A stretch of 35,954 nucleotides of DNA from Desulfobulbus alkaliphilus. Lineage in GTDB: Bacteria > Desulfobacterota > Desulfobulbia > Desulfobulbales > Desulfobulbaceae. Below the pieces are notes generated by a model. The model was not told the origin of the DNA. It searched no databases and saw nothing but the letters and a program-made list of their open reading frames with translations. The stretch is taken from positions 1 through 35,954 of the forward strand of contig NZ_JAFFQC010000036.1 of assembly GCF_016918545.1 (NCBI RefSeq), read 5' to 3'. The position numbers and the translations under genes were made by a program. Shown piece by piece: positions 22,975-31,881 of the stretch (its first letter is position 1; every line of letters starts with the position of its first letter).

Positions 22975-24378
22975 TCAAAAATAGACGCCTTTCACTTCGG
23001 TTTTTTCTCCGGCGACGGCGTGGGTGGAGATCTCCGCGGCGATTCGTGCCGCTTCCTTGACCATATCGTTGATCCCGATCCCTTTCCAGCCAAAACCGCA
23101 CAGGTGGAGATCTCCATGGGCAACATGCAGCTGTTGCCGCCACGCCAGCAGCTCGGTATAGCCCGCTTCCAGCTGAGGAATACCGGATCGTGATCGGAGA
23201 ACGGTTGCAAAGGCCGGAGGCGGCAGGTCCATCAGTTGACCAAGATCACGGCAGACCTCGGTAATGAGCTGGTCGTCGTTGAGGTCCAGTCGCTCGGGAT
23301 GACGGCGGCCGCCCACAAGGGCTTCAACAAGGTGATACCCCTCCGGAGCGCGACCGGGAAACATATGCGAGGAAAAGAGCGCCCCCAGCGTGAAACGTGC
23401 TTCCCGTTCCGGCGCCAGGTAGCCAAACCCGAAGGGGATTCGGGCCCGGTCATCGAAACCAAGCAGAACAGAGAGGATACGCGCCTCCGCAATAGCCGGC
23501 ATTGGTGGTGGCATGGAGGGCAGGGCCGCCGCCAGCAACGCCAGTCCCTGGTTGACCGGCAGCGCCAGCACCAGGTGACGGCAGACGACCTCCCCCTGTT
23601 CCATCAACACCCGCCAACCCTGCTCTTCCCGAACCAGTCCCTGCACCTGATGACCGCAGGCCAGACTCCCCTGGGCAACAAGGCCTGCAGCCAGATGCTC
23701 CGGCAACATGGCCATGCCACCGCTGAAACTGGTCATGGCCGGCAGCCCTTTGCCGCGGTCCTTCCTGTGCCGGCGGGACTCCTTCCTGGCCCGCAACACC
23801 CCCCGGAGCACGGAACCGTGCTTGTGCTCCAAATCCCTGACCCCGGGCATGACGGCGTCGATTTTTAACCGCTCGATATCGCCGGCATAGGTTCCCGTAT
23901 ACACCGCATCGGCAAAGGGCAGCAGATCCTTGCCGAACCGGTGCTCCACCCACTGCGCTACAGTGGGTTCCCCTGGTAATGGTTTTTTCCACAGATCGGC
24001 CAGAATCCGCAGTTTCCCTCTCCACGGCATCAAGGGCTCCCGCAGGATGCGCAGCGGTTGCTGAGGAATGCATTGCAGGCGACCATTGAGGCAAAGGTAA
24101 CGGACATATCGGCTCAGGGGTGCGGTGATGACCTCGCGCTCGAGACCGGCCAGCTCAATGAGGTGCCGACTTTCCGCACAATTATCAAGAAATCCATGCG
24201 GACCCCATTCCGCCAGGTAGCCGGACTCGTTATACGTGGTAATGGCACCACCGGGAATTGGTGCCCGCTCGAGAATGAGCCAGCGCAACTCCGGTCGCTG
24301 TTTGCCGACAAAAGCGGCAACACTCAGGCCGGAAAGGCCGCCGCCAACGATACAGAGGTCATACGGTAATGATTTCAT
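22975..24378 (-). CDS. hemG: Protoporphyrinogen oxidase, HemG/HemY-type flavoprotein
   Basis: This 467-residue FAD-dependent amine-oxidase-fold protein is of the HemY-type protoporphyrinogen or coproporphyrinogen oxidase family, which carries out the six-electron aromatisation late in haem synthesis. The dinucleotide fold is right at the N-terminus: YDLCIVGGGLSGLSVAAFVG, followed by LERAPIPGGAI and the conserved EWGPHGF. The family signature DAVYTGTYAGDIERL and the C-terminal FAD-binding GFGWKGIGINDMVKEA are present. I chose ATG 24378, which puts the GxGxxG motif at the usual distance, with GGAG 12 bases upstream; an ATG at 24390 and a TTG at 24396 are possible. The length is as expected. Whether it acts on coproporphyrinogen or protoporphyrinogen cannot be decided. 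It is divergent from htpG. Confidence 0.9.
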   Translation of the reverse strand: MKSLPYDLCIVGGGLSGLSVAAFVGKQRPELRWLILERAPIPGGAITTYNESGYLAEWGPHGFLDNCAESRHLIELAGLEREVITAPLSRYVRYLCLNGRLQCIPQQPLRILREPLMPWRGKLRILADLWKKPLPGEPTVAQWVEHRFGKDLLPFADAVYTGTYAGDIERLKIDAVMPGVRDLEHKHGSVLRGVLRARKESRRHRKDRGKGLPAMTSFSGGMAMLPEHLAAGLVAQGSLACGHQVQGLVREEQGWRVLMEQGEVVCRHLVLALPVNQGLALLAAALPSMPPPMPAIAEARILSVLLGFDDRARIPFGFGYLAPEREARFTLGALFSSHMFPGRAPEGYHLVEALVGGRRHPERLDLNDDQLITEVCRDLGQLMDLPPPAFATVLRSRSGIPQLEAGYTELLAWRQQLHVAHGDLHLCGFGWKGIGINDMVKEAARIAAEISTHAVAGEKTEVKGVYF

Positions 24379-24423
24379 GCGATTGTGCATCTCCAAATGA
24401 TGCCCGAGTCCGGCATCGGTTGT

Positions 24424-24454
24424 CTTGACAGGAAATTATTCGTGCTTACCATGT
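24424..24454 (+). promoter_or_regulatory. Candidate sigma-32-like promoter for htpG
   Basis: CTTGACA at 24424-24430 and TACCATGT at 24447-24454 are separated by 16 bases. This resembles the heat-shock sigma factor consensus (CTTGAAA, about 11-16 bases, CCCCATnT) with mismatches. It points at htpG, a classic heat-shock gene, with a leader of about 105 bases. The TTGACA alone would also fit a sigma-70 -35 box, but no good -10 box follows. Confidence 0.4.
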
Positions 24455-24562
24455 CGGCCTGATAATTAAAAGAGCCTTTATCTTCCTAGCATTGTCTGGA
24501 AATACTCAAATTTCCGGTTTTTCAATCATCGCGCAACCGCAAAGCAACAGAGGATCTGACCC

Positions 24563-26452
24563 ATGACAGAAGCACAGGTTGAAACCAAGCAATTTCAGGC
24601 GGAAACCAGAAAAGTCCTGGATATCGTCATAAATTCGCTCTACACCGAGCGTGACATTTTCATCCGTGAACTGGTGTCCAACGCCGCCGACGCTCTGGAA
24701 AAATTCCGGCACCAGAGCCTGATCGAAAAAATCGAATTCGATGCCCACGTTCCCTTGGAAATCGCCATTGACTGCGACGATAAAAAACATACCCTCACCA
24801 TTGCCGACACCGGTATCGGCATGACCAGAGAGGAGTTGGAAACAAATCTCGGCACCATCGCTCACTCCGGTTCGCAGCATTTTTTCAAACAGCTGGAGGA
24901 AGCAGCCAAAAAAGATGTCAACCTCATCGGTCAGTTCGGGGTGGGCTTTTACTCGGCCTTCATGGCTGGAAAAAAGGTCCGGGTGCAGACCCGGCCCTGG
25001 GACGGCAGCGAAGGATGGGAGTGGGCCTCGGACGGGGGCGGCACCTATACCATCTCTCCCTGTCCAGGGCTGCATCGTGGCACCAAGATCATCATCGAAC
25101 TCAAGGATGATGCCCATACCTATGCCTCCAAATTCACCATTGAACGGATCATCCAGCAGTATTCCACCTTTGTTCCCTTTCCAGTCAAGGTGGAAGGCAA
25201 GAAGGTCAACACGGTCCAGGCCATCTGGACCCGGTCGAAAAGTGAAATAACCGATGCGGAGTACAATGAATTTTACAAGTTCATTGGTACTGCTGTTGAT
25301 GAGCCGCTGTATCGGCTCCACTTTTCCGCTGATGCTCCCCTGGCCATCAACGCCCTGGTTTACGTCCCCAGGGAAAATTTTGAAATTCTCGGCATGGGCC
25401 GGATGCAACCCGGGGTCAACCTGTATTGCCAGAAAGTACTCATCGATCAGCACAGCGAAAACATCCTGCCGGAATGGCTCCGTTTCCTCAAAGGGGTGGT
25501 CGATTCCGAGGATCTGCCGCTCAATATCTCCCGTCAAGCCCTGCAGGACAACGCCCTGGTAATCAAACTGCGCAAAGTCCTGACCAAACGGTTCATCAAA
25601 TTCCTCAATGAAGAGGCGGAACGGAATCCGGAGACCTACCTCGAATTCTGGAAGACCTTCGGTATTTTCATCAAGGAAGGAGTCACCTCCGACTTTGAGC
25701 ATCGCACTGAACTGGGGAAATTACTCCGTTTCGAATCCTCGTCCAGTGAGCCCGACAAGCCGATCTCCCTGGCCGAATATGTGGCCCGCATGCAGGACGG
25801 TCAGGACAAGATCTACTACATCAACGGACCGAGTCGTGCCGCGGTGGAATACAGTCCCTATGTGGAGATGTTTAAAAAACGGGGTGTGGAAATCTTCTAT
25901 ACCCTGGAACCCATCGACGATTTTGTGCTCAATCACCTGGGCGAATACGATGGCAAAAAGCTGGTTTCCGCCGACCGGGCGGACCTGAGTCTCCCCGAGG
26001 CGACCGGAGACAAGCAACCCGAAACCCAGGAGCAGGCCGAACCACTGACCGATGATCAGGCCCGAAAGCTGTGTGCCTGGATGAAAGAAATCCTCGGGGG
26101 CCGCATTCAGGAAGTGAAAACATCCAGCCGCCTGGTGGACAGTCCAGCCATGATCGTCAATGTCGATGCCTACATGACCTCCTCGATGGAGAGGATCCTC
26201 AAGGCATCCGGTCAATCCGAAGGGTTGGATATGGGGGCCAAGAAAGAAATGGAGATCAATACCGCCAGTCCGCTTATTAAAAAGCTGGCCTCCCTGCAGG
26301 AAAGTGATCCTGCTTTCGGCCGGGACGTGGTGGAACAACTCTACGATAATGCCATGATTCAAGCTGGTCTGCTGGTGGATCCCATGGAAATGGTGCGCCG
26401 CAACTACCGCATCCTCGACCGCATGGCCGGTGAAGAGCCGTCGACGACTTGA
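24563..26452 (+). CDS. htpG: Molecular chaperone HtpG (Hsp90)
   Basis: This 629-residue bacterial Hsp90 is of normal length. The GHKL ATP-binding domain shows IRELVSNAADALEKFR (catalytic Glu and Mg-binding Asn, about residues 33-48), IADTGIGMT at about 80-88, GTIAHSGS, and the lid motif GQFGVGFYSAFMAGKK. The middle domain includes VDSEDLPLNISRQALQ, with the conserved Arg that contacts the ATP gamma phosphate. The C-terminal dimerisation domain ends with a short acidic tail. It folds or holds client proteins in the cytoplasm. GAGGAT lies about 9 bases before the ATG. A candidate heat-shock promoter lies upstream and a terminator lies 120 bases downstream, so it is probably monocistronic. Confidence 0.98.
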   Translation: MTEAQVETKQFQAETRKVLDIVINSLYTERDIFIRELVSNAADALEKFRHQSLIEKIEFDAHVPLEIAIDCDDKKHTLTIADTGIGMTREELETNLGTIAHSGSQHFFKQLEEAAKKDVNLIGQFGVGFYSAFMAGKKVRVQTRPWDGSEGWEWASDGGGTYTISPCPGLHRGTKIIIELKDDAHTYASKFTIERIIQQYSTFVPFPVKVEGKKVNTVQAIWTRSKSEITDAEYNEFYKFIGTAVDEPLYRLHFSADAPLAINALVYVPRENFEILGMGRMQPGVNLYCQKVLIDQHSENILPEWLRFLKGVVDSEDLPLNISRQALQDNALVIKLRKVLTKRFIKFLNEEAERNPETYLEFWKTFGIFIKEGVTSDFEHRTELGKLLRFESSSSEPDKPISLAEYVARMQDGQDKIYYINGPSRAAVEYSPYVEMFKKRGVEIFYTLEPIDDFVLNHLGEYDGKKLVSADRADLSLPEATGDKQPETQEQAEPLTDDQARKLCAWMKEILGGRIQEVKTSSRLVDSPAMIVNVDAYMTSSMERILKASGQSEGLDMGAKKEMEINTASPLIKKLASLQESDPAFGRDVVEQLYDNAMIQAGLLVDPMEMVRRNYRILDRMAGEEPSTT

Positions 26453-26564
26453 CCGGTTCGCGAGGCCGGGTTGCAGTGGTCCATGCTATCTGGCCACGCG
26501 ATGGTTGTTTTAACCAGGATGGCATTCTGAAAACCGAACCCGCGAAAAAAAGAGTCAAGCCTTG

Positions 26565-26608
26565 AAAAAAGGTTGTGTTCACGATATAGGAACACAACCT
26601 GCTTTTTT
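26565..26608 (+). terminator. Rho-independent terminator between htpG and the lipoprotein gene
   Basis: A perfect 11-bp stem (AGGTTGTGTTC against GAACACAACCT, 26570-26580 and 26590-26600) with a 9-base loop runs into GCTTTTTT. A run of A precedes the stem, so it could stop transcription from either side. Confidence 0.93.
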
Positions 26609-26635
26609 GCGCCGATTATTCCTGGAGGGAATTCG

Positions 26636-27013
26636 ATGCGTTCACTCCTGCTGACCTGTTTCCTGGCTCTGTTCCTCGTTGCCGGTTGTTACACTAAACC
26701 GGTGCGGCACCTGGCCTCCGATGCCGCCTTGATCAAGCCGGGGCAGTCAACAGCCGCCGATGTCCATAAATACCTGGGTGAACCCGACGGCCGCCGGGAA
26801 GTGGGGCCCGGACTGGTCGAATATGTCTATTTCGAGGACCGGCCCGGCTTTCTTGGCGGCATGCCGATGGTCGGTAGACTTTCCAGTTCCTCCGGATATG
26901 AGATGATTATCATCACTCTGGAGCATGACCTGGTCCGACACGCCGAATTCCGAACCTTCAGTAAAGACGACCATCGCTGGATGAAGAATTATTCCTGGGA
27001 ACCAGTTCAGTGA
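26636..27013 (+). CDS. BamE/SmpA-like outer-membrane lipoprotein
   Basis: This 125-residue lipoprotein starts at ATG 26636, preceded by GGAGG. A longer frame back to 26573 begins inside the terminator and is rejected. The signal peptide [18 protein letters not shown] has a textbook lipobox LVAGC with Cys18 as the lipidated residue. The mature part contains [25 protein letters not shown], the helix-turn with G-x-P-D seen in BamE/SmpA/OmlA-type domains, followed by beta strands ([20 protein letters not shown]). The match is by pattern only, and a general BamE-fold lipoprotein is as likely as true BamE. Its stop overlaps the pcm start (GTGA), so the two are co-translated. Confidence 0.8.
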   Translation: MRSLLLTCFLALFLVAGCYTKPVRHLASDAALIKPGQSTAADVHKYLGEPDGRREVGPGLVEYVYFEDRPGFLGGMPMVGRLSSSSGYEMIIITLEHDLVRHAEFRTFSKDDHRWMKNYSWEPVQ

Positions 27014-27663
27014 GTTCCACTTCGACCTTTGACATCTACCGGGAGCGGATGATCGAGCAACAATTGATCCGCCGTGGCATCAAGGACCAGCGTGTCCTTG
27101 ATGCCATGCGACAGGTGCCCCGGCATCTCTTTGTCGAGGACGCGCTCCAGGCCCACGCCTATGGCGACTTCCCCTTGCCGATCGGCAGCGGCCAGACCAT
27201 CTCGCAGCCCTATATCGTCGCGCTGATGACCGAGGCCCTGCACTTGAAGGGCCCGGAGAAAGTGCTCGAGATCGGCACAGGGTCCGGGTATCAGGCAGCT
27301 GTTCTTTCCCGCCTCTGCCAGCGGGTCTACACGGTGGAACGCATCGACATCCTGGTGGGACGCGCCCGCAAGGTCTTTGACCGGCTCCGCTATCACAACA
27401 TCGTTTCACGCATTGACGACGGCACCGTGGGCTGGCCCGCGGAAGCGCCTTTTGATGCCATCATGGTCACCGCCGGTGGTCCGCACATTCCCCAACCCCT
27501 GTTGGCGCAGCTGGCCGATCCTGGCCGGTTGATCATACCGGTGGGCAGCCAGGGGCTGCAGGAACTGCAGGTTGTGGAAAAAAAAGGTGGCACATTGAGC
27601 GTTGCCGTCATTGAACAGGTCCGCTTCGTCGACCTCATAGGAGCCCATGGCTGGCCCATCTGA
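27010..27663 (+). CDS. pcm: Protein-L-isoaspartate O-methyltransferase
   Basis: This 217-residue methyltransferase of normal length uses SAM to repair isoaspartyl residues in damaged proteins. Diagnostic stretches are [36 protein letters not shown], motif [19 protein letters not shown] at about 81-98, [11 protein letters not shown], and [21 protein letters not shown]. The product motif GRLIIPVG is also present. The start is GTG at 27010, overlapping the lipoprotein stop by four bases. The next gene starts 17 bases before its stop. All three form a coupled unit. Confidence 0.96.
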   Translation: MSSTSTFDIYRERMIEQQLIRRGIKDQRVLDAMRQVPRHLFVEDALQAHAYGDFPLPIGSGQTISQPYIVALMTEALHLKGPEKVLEIGTGSGYQAAVLSRLCQRVYTVERIDILVGRARKVFDRLRYHNIVSRIDDGTVGWPAEAPFDAIMVTAGGPHIPQPLLAQLADPGRLIIPVGSQGLQELQVVEKKGGTLSVAVIEQVRFVDLIGAHGWPI

Positions 27664-28279
27664 ATCCCCAACCGGCCCCGCGGCTCGACGGCGATCGGCC
27701 CTGCATCGTCTCTACGACTGGTGCATGAAGTGGATCCAGACGCCAGCCGGCATCTGGACCCTGTTTCTCATTGCCGTCGCCGAATCATCCTTCTTCCCCA
27801 TCCCGCCCGATGTCTTTCTCATCGCGCTTTGCGTGGCCGCGCCCCACCTTTCCTTCCGCTTTGCCGCGATATGCGCCGTCGGTTCCGTGATCGGTGGCAT
27901 GATCGGTTACGGCATCGGTCTCGGCTTCATGGATACGATCGGCCAGCGGATCATGGAATGGTACAGCCTGCATGATAAATATGCCGTTGTCCAGGATCTG
28001 TACCAACGGTATGACGCCTGGGCCGTGGGCGCGGCCGGATTCACCCCCCTGCCCTACAAGTTGTTCACCATCACCGCCGGTGCGTTCAAGGTGGACTTTT
28101 TCACCTTTGTGCTGATGTCGCTGTTGTCTCGATCAGCCCGTTTTTTTCTTGTTGCTGCCTTGATTTACAAATTCGGCGCCCGGGTGCAGTATTTCATCAA
28201 CCGATATTTTAACATTCTGACCATCGTCTTTTTCATCCTGCTGATCGGTGGCTTTGTGGCGGTGAGACTCCTCCTCTGA
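27647..28279 (+). CDS. YqaA-family (VTT/SNARE-associated-like) inner-membrane protein
   Basis: This 210-residue membrane protein is related to YqaA/DedA. Hydrophobic helices lie at about residues 34-70, 75-105, 125-160 and 180-208. The family motifs [29 protein letters not shown] and [20 protein letters not shown] are partly membrane-embedded re-entrant segments; the E and the prolines fit. Related DedA proteins act as lipid flippases or help maintain proton motive force, but the role of the YqaA branch is not settled. ATG 27647 lies within the end of pcm, so they overlap by 17 bases. No signal peptide is needed. A 121-base gap separates it from the pilB-type gene, with nothing obvious in it. 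Confidence 0.88.
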   Translation: MAGPSESPTGPAARRRSALHRLYDWCMKWIQTPAGIWTLFLIAVAESSFFPIPPDVFLIALCVAAPHLSFRFAAICAVGSVIGGMIGYGIGLGFMDTIGQRIMEWYSLHDKYAVVQDLYQRYDAWAVGAAGFTPLPYKLFTITAGAFKVDFFTFVLMSLLSRSARFFLVAALIYKFGARVQYFINRYFNILTIVFFILLIGGFVAVRLLL

Positions 28280-28400
28280 GCTGCAGCCAACGATGTTGCG
28301 CAACGGGGCACCCCTCTGCCCGTCTCAATCCATCCCATCTTACCGGCACGGCGGGGTAGGTAATCCTGCGAACTTCACCCCACACAAGGGATTTGAATCC

Positions 28401-30227
28401 ATGTCTTTTCTTAACAGCGAAGCACTCCTTGACCTGCTGGTTCGGGAACGGTTGCTCAGTGGTGAGCAGCGGCAGTACATTGTCCTCCAGAAAGGCAAAC
28501 AGCGGCAGAAGCTGCTCAAGCAACGGGGCGGGCGTCGGCAGGATGACGAACAGAAAATGGACAGAGGGTTTCCCGACCTGGTGGATATCATCGTCTCCAT
28601 GGGGTTGGAGACCGGCGACGTCAGAAACATTCCCCTGACCGAGGAAGTGATCATGCGTGCCGTCAGTCACGGCCTCAAGATCCCTTTTAAAAAACTCGAC
28701 CCCCTGGAGCTGGACATGGACATCGTCACCAAGACCATTCCCAGGTCCTTTGCCATCAACCACCTCATCCTGCCCATGGACCTGAATAACGGTATCCTCG
28801 AGGTGGTCACCTATTACCCGGATAACCAGCATGTGCTGGAAGACATTGAACGGGCCAATCAGGTCACGGTGCGACCGTATCTGTCAACCCGGACCGATAT
28901 CAGGAAAATCCTCGCCGAATTCTTCGGGTTTCAGCATTCCATCACCGCGGCGGAGACCCAGTTCGGGGCCACCGGCACCGCCTCCACCGTTGATATCGGC
29001 AACCTCGAGCAGTATGTGCGCCTGGCTTCCTCCAAAGAGCTGAGCTCCTCTGATCAGCACATCAAAGCCGCGGTCAATCACCTGTTCAGTTACGCCCTCG
29101 AGCAACGGGCCAGCGACATTCATATCGAGCCCAAGCGGAACATCTGCATGGTCCGGTACCGCATCGACGGCATTCTTCATACCATTTATAAATTACCCAA
29201 AGCGGTCCATTCCGCCATCACCTCCCGCATCAAAAGTCTGGCGCGCCTCGACATCGCGGAAAAGCGACGGCCCCAGGACGGTCGCATCAAAATCGGTCGG
29301 CGGGAGGGTGACAGTGAGGCCGAGATCCGCGTGTCCACGGTCCCGGTCGCTTTCGGCGAAAAAACCGTCATGCGGATCCTCAATCCGGACGTTATCTTTC
29401 AGCATCTCGACGATCTCGGCTTTTCCCGGCGGGATCGACTGGTGTACAACAGCTTCATGTCCTCGGCCCACGGGATCGTGCTGGTGACCGGCCCCACCGG
29501 CAGCGGCAAATCCACCACCCTGTACTCCACCCTCAAGCAGATCGCTTCTCCGGAACGGAACATCATCACCGTCGAAGACCCGGTGGAAATGGTCCATGAG
29601 GAATTCAACCAGATCGCGGTCCAGACGCAGATCGATGTCACCTTTTCCAACATTCTGCGCAACATCCTCCGCCAGGATCCGGATGTCATCATGATCGGTG
29701 AGATACGCGATCTCGAGACCGCCACCTATGCCGTGCAGGCGGCGTTGACCGGGCATCTGGTTTTTTCCACCCTGCACACCAACGATGCGGTTGCAACCAT
29801 CATTCGCCTTCAGGACCTCGGCCTCGAGCCCTTTCTCATCGCCTCGACCATGCTCGGCGCCCTGGCTCAGCGGCTCGTTCGCCGGATCTGCCCACACTGC
29901 ACCGAAGCCTATACGACGGATGCCGCTGGACTGCGCAAACTTGGCTTCCCGGTGACCGGCAAGGACACGGTGGTCCTTCATCGCGGCAAAGGCTGTGTGC
30001 AGTGCCGCAACACCGGTTATCTGGGACGATTAGGCATTTTCGAAATTTTTCCCATGTCGGAGCAGATGAAAAAACTGATTGCCAGCCAGGCCGATGACCG
30101 TGAACTGCGGCAGGTGGCTGTCAGGGAGGGCATGACCACCTTGCGCGAGGACGCCTGGCGCAAGGTACAGGCCGGTCAGACCACTGTTGAGGAGGCCCTC
30201 CGGGTTACCGGCGAGGCCTATTCCTGA
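28401..30227 (+). CDS. GspE/PilB-type secretion or type IV pilus ATPase
   Basis: This 608-residue hexameric AAA+ motor ATPase powers pilus assembly or type II secretion. The N-terminal GspE_N/MshEN-like domain spans about residues 60-170 (IPFKKLDPLELD and INHLILPMD). The ATPase has GPTGSGKSTTLYSTL (Walker A, about 364), an Asp-box FHEE-like VEDPVEMVHEEF, Walker B VIMIGEIRDLETA near 429, and the His-box LVFSTLHTNDA. A four-cysteine zinc motif, CPHC near 497 and CVQC near 532, is typical of PilB/GspE. I prefer ATG 28401 to the earlier 28293 because the family alignment starts here; its Shine-Dalgarno AAGGGA is moderate. Some MshEN domains bind c-di-GMP, which would fit the HD-GYP genes, but the motif is weak here. 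No other pilus gene is adjacent. Its stop codon lies in repeat copy H. Confidence 0.94.
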   Translation: MSFLNSEALLDLLVRERLLSGEQRQYIVLQKGKQRQKLLKQRGGRRQDDEQKMDRGFPDLVDIIVSMGLETGDVRNIPLTEEVIMRAVSHGLKIPFKKLDPLELDMDIVTKTIPRSFAINHLILPMDLNNGILEVVTYYPDNQHVLEDIERANQVTVRPYLSTRTDIRKILAEFFGFQHSITAAETQFGATGTASTVDIGNLEQYVRLASSKELSSSDQHIKAAVNHLFSYALEQRASDIHIEPKRNICMVRYRIDGILHTIYKLPKAVHSAITSRIKSLARLDIAEKRRPQDGRIKIGRREGDSEAEIRVSTVPVAFGEKTVMRILNPDVIFQHLDDLGFSRRDRLVYNSFMSSAHGIVLVTGPTGSGKSTTLYSTLKQIASPERNIITVEDPVEMVHEEFNQIAVQTQIDVTFSNILRNILRQDPDVIMIGEIRDLETATYAVQAALTGHLVFSTLHTNDAVATIIRLQDLGLEPFLIASTMLGALAQRLVRRICPHCTEAYTTDAAGLRKLGFPVTGKDTVVLHRGKGCVQCRNTGYLGRLGIFEIFPMSEQMKKLIASQADDRELRQVAVREGMTTLREDAWRKVQAGQTTVEEALRVTGEAYS

Positions 30228-30441
30228 ATCCGTGACGGCTGGAAACTTGTTTGGAGCACATTTTATTGTAAATAGGTTATAAATGCGGCAATTATCTTTG
30301 CAATATGCCGTTACCCGCCGCCCTTCGGGGCGTTCGTCCGCACGCCATCTTCATTGCCCGTAACCGTCCGATAAAGTGTACTTTAATCGATCGGTCACAA
30401 ACAATGAAGCTGACGCACGGACGAACGCTCACGGATCCAGA
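30223..30441 (+). repeat. Dispersed structured repeat, copy H (long form) overlapping the ATPase stop
   Basis: This copy of about 219 bp has left terminus CCTGAATCCGTGA and right terminus TCACGGATCCAG. The TGA at 30225-30227 is the stop of the preceding gene. The side arm is enlarged: CGTTCGTCCG at 30331-30340 faces CGGACGAACG near 30417-30427, TTCATTG faces CAATGAA, and an inner palindrome CCGTCCGATAAAGT/ACTTTAATCGATCGG sits at the tip. The remaining 30442-30573 before smpB shows nothing notable. Confidence 0.93.
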
Positions 30442-30573
30442 GTCTCTGACTTTTTCCATTTCTCATCAGAATTTGCTTTTCGCGTCAGAGGTACTATTGT
30501 TCCTGCAAACCGATCGCTCACAAAGTCATGCAGCACATGCAGAGGCTTTTTCATCGACAACCAACCGGCACCC

Positions 30574-31047
30574 ATGACTAAAAAGCAACCCTCCGGACAG
30601 AAAATCGTCAGTAAAAATAAAAAAGCCTTTCATGATTACCACATCGACCAGACCTTCGAGGCCGGGATCGTTCTCAACGGTCCGGAAGTCAAATCGTTGC
30701 GGGCGGGCAAGGTCAATCTTCGCGATGGCTACGCCCAACTCAAAAATGGCGAAATCTTTCTCTACAATGTGCATATTTCCCCCTATGCCTATGCCACCCA
30801 TGTCAGCCAGGATCCGCTCCGGGTCCGCAAATTACTGCTCCACCGGCGTGAAATCAAAAAATTGATCGGGAAATTGCACGAAAAAGGCATTGCGCTTATC
30901 CCGCTAAAGATTTATTTTATACCTAATGGTAAGGCAAAAGTGGAACTCGCCTTGGCCAGAGGAAAAAAACTCTACGACAAACGGGCTGCCCTCAAGGAAA
31001 AAGAATCCAACCGCGACGTGGAACGAAGTATGCGCCGCAACGAATGA
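30574..31047 (+). CDS. smpB: SsrA-binding protein SmpB
   Basis: This 157-residue protein binds tmRNA and stalled ribosomes in trans-translation. The frame is open back to 30376, but the family begins [25 protein letters not shown], so ATG 30574 gives the normal length of about 155-160. Conserved parts are [44 protein letters not shown], and the basic C-terminal tail [25 protein letters not shown] that enters the mRNA channel. No strong Shine-Dalgarno is visible. It lies 61 bases before the tmRNA gene on the same strand, so the two partners are adjacent and might share transcription. Confidence 0.97.
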   Translation: MTKKQPSGQKIVSKNKKAFHDYHIDQTFEAGIVLNGPEVKSLRAGKVNLRDGYAQLKNGEIFLYNVHISPYAYATHVSQDPLRVRKLLLHRREIKKLIGKLHEKGIALIPLKIYFIPNGKAKVELALARGKKLYDKRAALKEKESNRDVERSMRRNE

Positions 31048-31108
31048 TTCTCCAGGGCCGCCCAAACACGATAACGATTAACACATCTGCACTCGACAGA
31101 GAGATAAA

Positions 31109-31468
31109 GGGGGCGAAACGGATTCGACGGGGATATTGAAGCTTAGTGTTGCATGCCGAGTTTCTGTCAGCTCGTAAAATTGGCGGAATTTAAATATAAT
31201 CGCAGACGATTATAATTACGCAATGGCAGCGTAAGCTGCTTTGCCGTTCCACCGGGCTTCGCCTGTAAGACCGGATTCGGAGCGTCGACTCAACAGGCTG
31301 GTCAACCGCGCTTGCCTGGAGCACGGATGACGAGAACTTTCAGGCTGGCATCCGAATATCCTGGTTCCGGGTGAGAATCGGATGCGAGACCCCAATCCTG
31401 GAACTAAGCATGTAGAGACATAAGGGGAGAGTTTTCGGACCCGGGTTCAACTCCCGGCGCCTCCACCA
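31109..31468 (+). ncRNA. ssrA: tmRNA (SsrA), tag peptide ADDYNYAMAA
   Basis: This one-piece transfer-messenger RNA is about 360 nt. The 5' end GGGGGCGAAACGGATTCGACGGG is partly universal in tmRNA, and the 3' end is GGTTCAACTCCCGGCGCCTCCACCA-like with encoded CCA. The 5' GGGGGCG pairs with CGCCTCC of the acceptor stem (one G-T). The open tag frame is at 31202-31231 (GCA GAC GAT TAT and so on) and reads ADDYNYAMAA, ended by TAA at 31232-31234. The tag ends in Ala-Ala for ClpXP recognition, and its ADDYNYA core is of a type I associate with sulfate-reducing deltaproteobacteria. A terminator follows 12 bases later. The 3' end is a common integration site for islands, and an accessory block begins right after it. 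Confidence 0.97.
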
Positions 31469-31480
31469 TTGAGAAAAACA

Positions 31481-31526
31481 AACCCGTCCACTAACCGCGT
31501 CCGGTTGGTGGACGGGTTTTGTTTTT
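31481..31526 (+). terminator. Strong rho-independent terminator of ssrA
   Basis: A 17-bp stem with one G-T pair (AACCCGTCCACTAACCG, 31481-31497, against 31502-31518) closes a CGTC loop and is followed by TTGTTTTT. It lies 12 bases after the tmRNA 3' end. Confidence 0.96.
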
Positions 31527-31555
31527 CCAGATATCAGAAGCGATTTGCGTCGCTT

Positions 31556-31768
31556 TCAGGGTGTGAGCGCTGCCGCCCCTTTCTCTCCTGTTTCGGGAAA
31601 CCCGTCATTCCCCGCTTCTCTTTCGCCTCGAAATTCTCCGCATTTCCCCCCATTCTCCGGACCTTGTCCGGTTTCCTGCATCTTTTCCTGCAACCGCTGT
31701 TCGGCGATCTCGTCGGCAAACTGGTTGATACTCTTCATGATTCCGTCAAACAGTTCGTTGATGTCCAT
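31556..31768 (-). CDS. Small protein of unknown function, 70 residues
   Basis: An ATG at 31768 (minus strand) follows GAGGAG at a spacing of about 10 and opens a 70-residue frame starting MDINELFDGIMKSINQFADEI. The first 35 residues look like one amphipathic helix (coiled-coil-like), and the rest is Gly/Glu-rich and low in order (GQGPENGGKCGEFRGERE). I do not recognise a family. It faces the ssrA terminator and has a different character from the core genes. The longer reading from 31864 adds no conserved feature. It may be the first gene of the accessory block, or chance. Confidence 0.4.
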   Translation of the reverse strand: MDINELFDGIMKSINQFADEIAEQRLQEKMQETGQGPENGGKCGEFRGEREAGNDGFPETGEKGAAALTP

Positions 31769-31797
31769 GGTCGGTCGCTCCTCGGTTTGGTTTATGC

Positions 31798-31881
31798 CCT
31801 TACCTACCGGAAAGACGGAGAAAGTGTCGGGCGATGGCTGATTTTTTTTCGTGTCTGCTCCCATGGGCCTTACCTACCGGA
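31798..31881 (+). repeat. Pair of 14-bp direct repeats
   Basis: CCTTACCTACCGGA occurs at 31798-31811 and again at 31868-31881, 70 bases apart, in the first part of the accessory block after ssrA. The meaning is unknown. It could be a regulatory site for the 70-residue gene or a duplication left by an insertion. Confidence 0.6.

Noticed and set aside
24506-25702. Minus-strand open frame of 398 codons across htpG
   Set aside because: It is antisense to htpG; no motif or ribosome site supports it.
28401-28900. c-di-GMP-binding MshEN motif in the PilB/GspE-type ATPase
   Set aside because: The domain type fits, but I cannot see the full paired ligand-binding motif (RLGxx-type) needed to claim binding.
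717-30441. CRISPR array as an explanation for the recurring repeats
   Set aside because: The copies are kilobases apart, of 126-220 bp, in both orientations and internally palindromic. There are no regular spacers and no cas genes.
30305-30577. Plus-strand frame of 90 codons before smpB
   Set aside because: It runs mainly through repeat copy H, which is present elsewhere without an open frame, and no protein family is recognisable.
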